Under the pieces are notes generated by a model. It ran no database searches. It saw only the letters and a list, made by a program, of their open reading frames with translations, and had not been told where the DNA came from. The translations under genes and the position numbers were made by a program. Positions 1-9,151 of a DNA stretch of 64,000 nt are shown piece after piece. The stretch is from Sphaerolaimus hirsutus (lineage: Eukaryota > Nematoda > Chromadorea > Monhysterida > Sphaerolaimidae). The DNA lies in assembly GCA_964036195.1 (NCBI GenBank), contig OZ038451.1, forward strand, positions 31,761,927 to 31,825,926, given 5' to 3'. The first letter of the stretch is position 1. Each line of letters starts with the position of its first letter.

Positions 1-3000
1 AAGTGTGAAAAAGTGTCAATTCTGGCCGATTTAATCACAATTCACGCCTTAACCATTATTGGGAAAGGTGGTAGACATGCACCGTTGTGTAGCTGAGATT
101 GTGCTCTATCAAAATCTACAAACGTTTTGGTGTGTTTGCCATAGCCACTTTATACCTAAGAAACAAAAACATGAATAAATGTCAAATCTGGCCGATTGAA
201 CCACGATTCATGCCTTAACCATTTGTGGGAATGGTGGTAGACATGCACCGTTGCGTAGCTGAGATTGTGCTCTATCACAATCTACAAATGTTTTGGTGTG
301 TTTGCCATAGCCACTTTATACCTAAGAAACAAAAGTGTGAAAAAGTGTCAATTCTGGCCGATTTAATCACAATTCACGCCTTAACCATTATTGGGAAAGG
401 TGGTAGACATGCACCGTTGTGTAGCTGAGATTGTGCTCTATCAAAATCTACAAACGTTTTGGTGTGTTTGCCATAGCCACTTTATACCTAAGAAACAAAA
501 ATGTGAATAAATGTCAAATCTGGCCGATTGAACCACGATTCACGCCTTAACCATTTGTGGGAAAGGTGGTAGACATGCACCGTTGCGTAGCTGAGATTGT
601 GCTCTATCAAAATCTACAAACGTTTTGGTGTGTTTGCCATAGCCACTTTATACCTAAGAAACAAAAGTGTGAATAAATGTCAATTCTGGCCGATTGAATC
701 ACAATTCACGCCTTAACCATTATTGGGAAAGGTGGTAGACATGCACCGTTGTGTAGCTGAGATTGTGCTCTATCAAAATCTACAAACGTTTTGGTGTGTT
801 TGCCATAGCCACTTTATACCTAAGAAACAAAAACGTGAATAAATGTCAAATCTGGCTGATTGAACCACGATTCAGGCCTTAACCATTTGTGGGAAAGGTG
901 GTAGACATGCACCGTTGCGTAGCTGAGATTGTGCTCTATCAAAATCTACAAACGTTTTGGTGTGTTTGCCATAGCCACTTTATACCTAAGAAACAAAAAC
1001 GTGAATAAATGTCAAATCTGGCTGATTGAACCACGATTCACGCCTTAACCATTTGTGGGAAAGGTGGTAAACATGCACCGTTGCGTAGCTGAGATTGTGC
1101 TCTATCAAAATCTACAAACGTTTTGGTGTGTTTGCCATAGCCACTTTATACCTAAGAAACAAAAGTGTGAATAAATGTCAATTCTGGTCGATTGAATCAC
1201 AATTCACGCCTTAACCATTATTGGGAAAGGTGGTAGACATGCACCATTGTGTAGCTGAGATTGTGCTCTATCAAAATCTACAAACGTTTTGGTGTGTTTG
1301 CCATAGCCACTTTATACCTAAGAAACAAAAATGTGAATAAATGTCAATTCTGGCCGATTGAATCACGATTCATGCCTTAACCATTATTGGGGAATGGTGG
1401 TAGACATGCACTGTTGCGTAGCTGAGATTGCGCTCTATCACAATCTACAAATGTTTTGGTGTGTTTGCCATAGCCACTTTATACCTAAGAAACAAAGGTG
1501 TGAATAAATGTCAATTCTGGTTGATTGAATCACAATTCACGCCTTAACCATTATTGGGAAAGGTGGTAGACATGCACCGTTGTGTAGCTGAGATTGTGCT
1601 CTATCAAAATCTACAAACGTTTTGGTGTGTTTGCCATAGCCACTTTATACCTAAGAAACAAAAACGTGAATAAATGTCAAATCTGGCCGATTGAACCACG
1701 ATTCACGCCTTAACCATTTGTGGGAAAGGTGGTAGACATGCACCGTTGTGTAGCTGAAATTGTGCTCTATCAAAATCTACAAACGTTTTGGTGTGTTTGC
1801 CATAGCCACTTTATACCTAAGAAACAAAAATGTGAATAAATGTCAATTCTGGCCGATTGAATCACGATTCATGCCTTAACCATTATTGGGGAATGGTGGT
1901 AGACATGCACTGTTGCGTAGCTGAGATTGCGCTCTATCACAATCTACAAATGTTTTGGTGTGTTTGCCATAGCCACTTTATACCTAAGAAACAAAGGTGT
2001 GAATAAATGTCAATTCTGGTTGATTGAATCACAATTCACGCCTTAACCATTATTGGGAAAGGTGGTAGACATGCACCGTTGTGTAGCTGAGATTGTGCTC
2101 TATCAAAATCTACAAACGTTTTGGTGTGTTTGCCATAGCCACTTTATACCTAAGAAACAAAAACGTGAATAAATGTCAAATCTGGCCGATTGAACCACGA
2201 TTCACGCCTTAACCATTCTTGGGAAAAGTGGTAGACATGCACCGTTGTGTAGCTGAAATTGTGCTCTATCAAAATCTACAAACGTTTTGGTGTGTTTGCC
2301 ATAGCCACTTTATACCTAAGAAACAAAATTGTGAATAAATGTCAATTCTGGCCGATTGAATCACGATTCATGCCTTAACCATTATTGGGGAATGGTGGTA
2401 GACATGCACTGTTGCGTAGCTGAGATTGCGCTCTATCACAATCTACAAATGTTTTGGTGTGTTTGCCATAGCCACTTTATACCTAAGAAACAAAGGTGTG
2501 AATAAATGTCAATTCTGGTTGATTGAATCACAATTCACGCCTTAACCATTATTGGGAAAGGTGGTAGACATGCACCGTTGTGTAGCTGAGATTGTGCTCT
2601 ATCAAAATCTACAAACGTTTTGGTGTGTTTGCCATAGCCACTTTATACCTAAGAAACAAAAACATAAATAAATGTCAAATCTGGCCGATTGAACCACGAT
2701 TCATGCCTTAACCATTTGTGGGAATGGTGGTAGACATGCACCGTTGCGTAGCTGAGATTGTGCTCTATCACAATCTACAAATGTTTTGGTGTGTTTGCCA
2801 TAGCCACTTTATACCTAAGAAACAAAAGTGTGAAAAAGTGTCAATTCTGGCCGATTTAATCACAATTCACGCCTTAACCATTATTGGGAAAGGTGGTAGA
2901 CATGCACCGTTGTGTAGCTGAGATTGTGCTCTATCAAAATCTACAAACGTTTTGGTGTGTTTGCCATAGCCACTTTATACCTAAGAAACAAAAACGTGAA

Positions 3001-4288
3001 TAAATGTCAAATCTGGCCGATTGAACCACGATTCACGCCTTAACCATTTTTAGGAAAAGTGGTAGACATGCACCGTTGTGTAGCTGAGATTGTGCTCTAT
3101 AAAAATCTACAAACGTTTTGGTGTGTTTGCCATAGCCACTTTATACCTAAGAAACAAAAATGTGAATTAATGTCAATTCTGGCCGATTGAACCACGATTC
3201 ATGCCTTAACCATTTGTGGGAATGGTGGTAGACATGCACCGTTGCGTAGCTGAGATTGTGCTCTATCACAATCTACAAATGTTTTGGTGTGTTTGCCATA
3301 GCCACTTTATACCTAAGAAACAAAAGTGTGAAAAAGTGTCAATTCTGGCCGATTGAATCACAATTCACGCCTTAACCATTGTTGGGAAAGGTGGTAGACA
3401 TGCACCGTTGTGTAGCTGAGATTGTGCTCTATCAAAATCTACAAACGTTTTGGTGTGTTTGCCATAGCCACTTTATACCTAAGAAACAAAAGTGTGAATA
3501 AATGTCAATTCTGGCCGATTGAATCACGATTCATGCCTTAACCATTATTGGGGAATGGTGGTAGACATGCACCGTTGTGTAGCTGAGATTGTGCTCTATC
3601 ACAATCTACAAATGTTTTGGTGTGTTTGCCATAGCCACTTTATACCTAAGAAACAAAAGTGTGAATAAATGTCAATTCTGGCCGATTGAATCACAATTCA
3701 TGCCTTAACCATTATTGGGAAAGGTGGTAGACATGCACCGTTGTGTAGCTGAGATTGTGCTCTATCAAAATCTACAAACGTTTTGGTGTGTTTGCCATAG
3801 CCACTTTATACCTAAGAAACAAAAACGTGAATAAATGTCAAATCTGGCCGATTGAACCACGATTCACGCCTTAACCATTTGTGGGAAAGGTGGTAGACAT
3901 GCACCGTTGGGTAGCTGAGATTGTGCTCTATCAAAATCTACAAACATGTTGGTGTGTTTGCCATAGCCACTATATACCTAAGAAACAAAAACGTGAATAA
4001 ATGTCAAATCTGGCTGATTGAACCACGATTCACGCCTTAACCATTCTTGGGAAAAGTGGTAGACATGCACCGTTGTGTAGCTGAGATTGTGCTCTATCAA
4101 AATCTACAAACGTTTTGGTGTGTTTGCCATAGCCACTTTATACCTAAGAAACAAAAATGTGAATAAATGTCAATTCTGGCCGATTGAATCACAATTCATG
4201 CCTTAACCATTATTGGGGAATGGTGGTAGACATGCACTGTTGCGTAGCTGAGATTGCGCTCTATCACAATCTACAAATGTTTTGGTGT
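1..4288 (+). repeat. 166-bp satellite array, left block with a 3-monomer unit
   Basis: This block holds about 26 head-to-tail monomers. The landmark GTAGACATGC falls at 71, 237, 403, 569, 735, 901 and 1067, exactly 166 bp apart. Monomers differ by point changes, mainly in the segment between TCTGGCC and TTAACC (GAACCACGATTCA, GAATCACAATTCA and similar) and in the CTATCAAAA/CTATCACAA pair. Between about 1321 and 2500 a 3-monomer unit recurs, marked by GGGGAATGG, CACTGTTGCG and GATTGCGCTC. Its landmark lies at 1400, 1899 and 2398, giving a period of 499 bp (3 x 166 plus one extra G). The same marked monomer reappears at about 4150-4288, where the DNA transposon has landed in it. No gene is visible. 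The 67-codon open frames at 225 and 2718 are identical by-products of the repeat. Confidence 0.98.
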
Positions 4289-4316
4289 CACAGCGAAACA
4301 CAGCTCTCCGACAACT
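4289..4316 (+). repeat. Left terminal inverted repeat of the DNA transposon
   Basis: These 28 bp are the exact reverse complement of 5106-5133. They start CACAGCG and end CGACAACT. The match decays immediately inward (AGCTGCC against CGCTCCC), which fixes the inner edge. Confidence 0.93.
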
Positions 4317-4323
4317 AGCTGCC

Positions 4324-5067
4324 AACTCGCTTGCCAAATGTCAAAAATGTGGCCAACTCGCTGACAACTGGAGTGCAGCTTACTGACAACTCGCTGACAT
4401 TTTACTCGGTGCATGCATTAACTGGCTGACAACTCGCTGCCAAAAACACATTTTCAGCCTTCATTTGACCCAAAACACATTTTTTTAGGTGGTGATGAAA
4501 TATTGTATAAAAACAAATACAATGATGCAAAGCCTGGTCATTTTCAAAGTAAACAGAACATAAAATGGACAATGATGAAGCAAAAAATGTGTCAAATGAG
4601 TGAATGTAAATCTAAAAAAAAAACTGAAAAAATGACTAGTAAAAAATTTTTCCTCAGTGTAGGTTTCCTCAGTGCAATTGCACACAAATGTCAAGTGATG
4701 GCAGCAAACAAAGAAAAATGCAAGATGTTGGCTGAGTATTGTAAAGGAAGGTTACATTTAAGTGGTTGCATTGATGCTGTATTTAGTGCTGCTCGTGTTA
4801 TGCTTGAACACTTTTGCACAAGTTGAAACATTTCTGGAATAGCTGCATCATTTTCACAGAATGAATCCATTTGCTCTATGTGTGTCTATAGTTTTTTGGG
4901 CCAAACCCATTTGTACATGCTTTCAGAAAGTGCATGTGGTCCACAAACATGCAACTTACTTACAACTCGCTGCCAACTGTGCAGCTGCTTTTTAAAACCC
5001 ATGCCAACTCGCTGCCAAATGCTGACAACTACCTACCAACTCGCTGCCAAATGCTGACAACTCGCTG
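4324..5067 (+). repeat. Subterminal AACTCGCTG direct repeats in both arms of the DNA transposon
   Basis: Copies or near copies of AACTCGCTG start at about 4324 (AACTCGCTT), 4355, 4388, 4431, 4964, 5006, 5037 and 5059, usually as GCCAACTCGCTGCCAAA or GACAACTCGCTG. They cluster in the outer 150-170 bp of each arm and are absent from the AT-rich centre. All are on the same strand in both arms. The inner end of the right TIR adds an inverted copy, and the left TIR ends in the related CAACT. Clustered short subterminal repeats are known transposase-binding sites in CACTA-type and some other DNA transposons. That role here is inferred. Confidence 0.75.
4503..4826 (+). CDS. Unrecognised 107-codon open frame inside the DNA transposon
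   Basis: I do not recognise this product. It starts at ATG and runs 107 codons. The first half is rich in Lys, Met and Gln (KMCQMSECKSKKKTEKM). The second half is more protein-like, with a hydrophobic stretch and several Cys residues (FFLSVGFLSAIAHKC, then LAEYCKGRLHLSGC and VMLEHFC). It fills most of the AT-rich centre between the subterminal repeat clusters, where a deletion derivative would keep a transposase remnant or captured sequence. I see no DDE, zinc-finger or helix-turn-helix pattern. An open frame of this length can occur by chance in 845 bp, so coding function is unproven. Confidence 0.2.
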   Translation: MYKNKYNDAKPGHFQSKQNIKWTMMKQKMCQMSECKSKKKTEKMTSKKFFLSVGFLSAIAHKCQVMAANKEKCKMLAEYCKGRLHLSGCIDAVFSAARVMLEHFCTS

Positions 5068-5105
5068 CCAAACGTAAACAGAGCATTGTCAGCTTGTTGG
5101 GAGCG

Positions 5106-5133
5106 AGTTGTCGGAGAGCTGTGTTTCGCTGTG
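5106..5133 (-). repeat. Right terminal inverted repeat of the DNA transposon
   Basis: These 28 bp are the exact reverse complement of 4289-4316 and end CGCTGTG. The satellite resumes at once as TGTGTTTGCC, repeating the TGT found at the left flank. Confidence 0.93.
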
Positions 5134-8100
5134 TGTGTTTGCCATAGCCACTTTATACCTAAGAAACAAAGGTGTGAATAAATGTCAATTCTGGTTGATT
5201 GAATCACAATTCACGCCTTAACCATTATTGGGAAAGGTGGTATACATGCACCGTTGTGTAGCTGAGATTGTGCACTATCAAAATCTACAAACGTTTTGGT
5301 GTGTTTGCCATAGCCACTTTATACCTAAGAAACAAAAACGTGAATAAATGTCAAATCTGGCCGATTGAACCATGATTCATGCCTTAACCATTTGTGGGAA
5401 AGGTGGTAGACATGCACCGTTGCGTAGCTGAGATTGTGCTCTATCACAATCTACAAACGTTTTGGTGTCTTTGCCATAGCCACTTAATACCTAAGAAACA
5501 AAAATGTGAATAAATGTCAGTTCTGGCCAATTGAATCACAATTCATGCCTTCACCATTATTGGGGAATGGTGGTAGACATGCACTGTTGCGTAGCTGAGA
5601 TTGTGCTCTATCACAATCTACAAATGTTTTGGTGTGTTTGCCATAGCCACATTATACCTAAGAAACAAAAGTGTGAATGAGTGTCAATTCTGGCCGATTG
5701 AATCACAATTCACGCCTTAACCATTATTGGGAAAGGTGGTAGACATGCACCGTTGTGTAGCTGAGATTGTGCTCTATCAAAATCTACAAACGTTTTGGTG
5801 TGTTTGCCATAGCCACTTTATACCTAAGAAACAAAAACGTGAATAAATGTCAAATCTGGCCGATTGAACCACGATTCACGCCTTAACCATTTGTGGGAAA
5901 GGTGGTAGACATGCACCGTTGCGTAGCTGAGATTGTGCGCTATCAAAATCTACAAATGTTTTGGTGTGTTTGCCATAGCCACTTTATACCTAAGAAACAA
6001 AAACGTGAATAAATGTCAAATCTGGCCGATTGAACCACGATTCATGCCTTAACCATTTGTGGGAATGGTGGTAGACATGCACCGTTGCGTAGCTGAGATT
6101 GGGTCTCTATCACAATCTACAAATGTTTTGGTGTGTTTGCCATAGCCACTTTATACCTAAGAAACAAAAGTGTGAATAAGTGTCAATTCTGGCCGATTTA
6201 ATCACAATTCACGCCTTAACCATTATTGGGAAAGGTGGTAGACATGCACCGTTGTGTAGCTGAGATTGTGCTCTATCAAAATCTACAAAAGTTTTGGTGT
6301 GTTTGCCATAGCCACTTTATACCTAAGAAACAAAAACGTGAATAAATGTCAAATTTGGCCGATTGAACCACGATTCACGCCTTAACCATTTTTGGGAAAA
6401 GTGGTAGACATGCACCGTTGTGTAGCTGAGATTGTGCTCTATCAAAATCTACAAACGTTTTGGTGTGTTTGCCATAGCCACTTTATACCTAAGAAACAAA
6501 AATGTGAATAAATGTCAATTCTGGCCGATTGAATCATGATTCATGCCTTAACCATTATTGGGGAATGGTGGTAGACATGCACTGTTGCGTAGCTGAGATT
6601 GCACTCTATCACAATCTACAAATGTTTTGGTGTGTTTGCCATAGCCACTTTATACCTAAGAAACAAAGGTGTGAATAAATGTCAATTCTGGTTGATTGAA
6701 TCACAATTCACGCCTTAACCATTATTGGGAAAGGTGGTAGACATGCACTGTTGTGTAGCTGAGATTGTGCTCTATCAAAATCTACAAACGTTTTGGTGTG
6801 TTTGCCATAGCCACTTTATACCTAAGAAACAAAAGTGTGAATAAATGTCAATTCTGGCCGATTGAATCACGATTCATGCCTTAACCATTATTGGGGATAG
6901 GTGGTAGACATGCACCGTTGTGTAGCTGAGATTGTGCTCTATCACAATCTACAAATGTTTTGGTGTGTTTGCCATAGCCACTTTATATCTAAGAAACAAA
7001 AGTGTGAATAAATGTCAATTCTGGCCGATTGAATCACAATTCATGCCTTAACCATTATTGGGAAAGGTGGTAGACATGCACCATTGTGTAGCTGAGATTA
7101 TGCTCTATCAAAATCTACAAACGTTTTGGTGTGTTTGCCATAGCCACTTTATACCTAAGAAACAAAAACGTGAATAAATGTCAAATCTGGCCGATTGAAC
7201 CACGATTCACGCCTTAACCATTTGTGGGAAAGGTGGTAGACATGCACCGTTGCGTAGCTGAGATTGTGCTCTATCAAAATCTACAAACGTTTTGGTGTGT
7301 TTGCCATAGCCACTTTATACCTAAGAAACAAAAACGTGAATAAATGTCAAATCTGGCCGATTGAACCACAATTCACGCCTTAACCACTCTTGGGAAAAGT
7401 GGTAGACATGCACCGTTGTGTAGCTGAGGGTGTGCTCTATCAAAATCTACAATCGTTTTGGTGTGTTTGCCATAGCCACTTTATACCTAAGAAACAAAAA
7501 TGTGAATAAATGTCAATTCTGGCCGATTGAATCACGATTCATGCCTTAACCATTATTGGGGAATGGTGGTAGACATGCACTGTTGCGTAGCTGAGATTGC
7601 GCTCTATCACAATCTACAAATGTTTTGGTGTGTTTGCCATAGCCACTTTATACCTAAGAAACAAAAATGTGAATAAATGTCAATTCTGGCCGATTGAATC
7701 ACGATTCATGCCTTAACCATTATTGGGGAATGGTGGTAGACATGCACCGTTGTGTAGCTGAGATTGTGCTCTATCAAAATCTACAAACGTTTTGGTGTGT
7801 TTGCCATAGCCACTTTATACCTAAGAAACAAAAACGTGAATAAATGTCAAATCTGGCCGATTGAACCACGATTCATGCCTTAACCACTTGTGGGAAAGGT
7901 GGTAGACATGCACCGTTGCGTAGCTGAGATTGTGCTCTATCACAATCTACAAACGTTTTGGTGTCTTTGCCATAGCCACTTAATACCTAAGAAACAAAAA
8001 TGTGAATAAATGTCAGTTCTGGCCAATTGAATCACAATTCATGCCTTCACCATTATTGGGGAATGGTGGTAGACATGCACCGTTGCGTAGCTGAGATTGT

Positions 8101-9131
8101 GCTATATCACAATCTACAAATGTTTTGGTGTGTTTGCCATAGCCACTTTATACCTAAGAAACAAAAGTGTGAATAAGTGTCAATTCTGGCCGATTGAATC
8201 ACAATTCACGCCTTAACCATTATTGGGAAAGGTGGTAGACATGCACCGTTGTGTAGCTGAGATTGTGCTCTATCAAAATCTACAAACGTTTTGGTGTGTT
8301 TGCCATAGCCACTTTATACCTAACAAACAAAAGTGTGAATAAATGTCAATTCTGGCCGATTGAATCACGATTCATGCCTTAACCATTATTGGGGAATGGT
8401 GGTAGACATGCACCGTTGTGTAGCTGAGATTGTGCTCTATCACAATCTACAAATGTTTTGGTGTGTTTGCCATAGCCACTTTATACCTAAGAAACAAAAG
8501 TGTGAATAAATGTCAATTCTGGCCGATTGAATCACAATTCATGCCTTAACCATTATTGGGAAAGGTGGTAGACATGCACCATTGTGTAGCTGAGATTGTG
8601 CTCTATCAAAATCTACAAACGTTTTGGTGTGTTTGCCATAGCCACTTTATACCTAAGAAACAAAAACGTGAATAAATGTCAAATCTGGCCGATTGAACCA
8701 CGATTCACGCCTTAACCATTTGTGGGAAAGGTGGTAGACATGCACCGTTGCGTAGCTGAGATTGTGCTCTATCAAAATCTACAAACGTTTTGGTGTGTTT
8801 GCCATAGCCACTTTATACCTAAGAAACAAAAACGTGAATAAATGTCAAATCTGGCCGATTGAACCACAATTCACGCCTTAACCATTCTTGGGAAAAGTGG
8901 TAGACATGCACCGTTGTGTAGCTGAGATTGTGCTCTATCAAAATCTACAAACGTTTTGGTGTGTTTGCCATAGCCACTTTATACCTAAGAAACAAAAATG
9001 TGAATAAATGTCAATTCTGGCCGATTGAATCACGATTCATGCCTTAACCATTATTGGGGAATGGTGGTAGACATGCACTGTTGCGTAGCTGAGATTGCGC
9101 TCTATCACAATCTACAAATGTTTTGGTGTGT
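5134..9131 (+). repeat. 166-bp satellite array, second block
   Basis: This block holds about 24 monomers in the same orientation and phase as before the DNA transposon. Monomer types are mixed. One runs TTGGTGTCTTTGCC, CTTAATACC, CAGTTCTGGCCAATTG and GCCTTCACC. It appears at about 5465-5560 and again at about 7961-8060, so a block of about 2.5 kb has been copied within this stretch. Small private changes include GATTGGGTCTC near 6098 and GAGGGTGTGC near 7426. I see no gene in it. Confidence 0.97.
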
Positions 9132-9151
9132 TTGGCATAGCCACTTTATAT
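9132..9151 (+). repeat. 20-bp out-of-register duplication in one monomer
   Basis: Here the monomer reads TTTGGCATAGCCACTTTATA and then starts again with TTTGCCATAGCCACTTAATACC. This adds 20 bp that repeat the segment just downstream, so the monomer is about 186 bp. The downstream part belongs to the CTTAATACC/GCCTTCACC type seen near 5480 and 7977. That makes this a junction between two monomer types, best explained by a slightly misaligned crossover or by replication slippage. Confidence 0.85.

Larger units (their letters stand above)
4289..5133. mobile_element. Non-autonomous TIR DNA transposon (MITE-like) inserted in the satellite
   Basis: A single 845-bp block of non-satellite DNA splits a monomer inside TTTTGGTGT/GTTTGCC. 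Its ends are perfect 28-bp inverted repeats beginning CACAGCGAAACACAGCTCTC. The left flank ends in TGT and the right flank starts with TGT, where the unbroken monomer has that triplet once, so a 3-bp target duplication is likely. CACAG...CTGTG ends with a 3-bp duplication would suit the CMC (CACTA/Mirage/Chapaev) group of DNA transposons, but this placement is tentative. The inner ends carry many copies of AACTCGCTG. The middle (about 4450-4950) is AT-rich with one 107-codon open frame and no recognisable transposase, so the copy would need a transposase supplied from elsewhere. Only one copy is present in the window, so it arrived after the local 3-monomer unit had spread. Confidence 0.88.

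Noticed and set aside
71-87. CENP-B box in the conserved part of the monomer
   Set aside because: The conserved GGTGGTAGACATGCACC does not fit the CENP-B core (TTCG....A..CGGG), and I found no such pattern elsewhere in the monomer.
4485-4694. 69-codon minus-strand open frame in the DNA transposon
   Set aside because: It is a shadow of the A-rich + strand. The product is a low-complexity Phe/Thr/His-rich string without a recognisable motif.
4992-5207. 71-codon minus-strand open frame with repeated FGSEL segments
   Set aside because: It is the reverse translation of the AACTCGCTGCC subterminal repeats and runs out of the transposon into the satellite.
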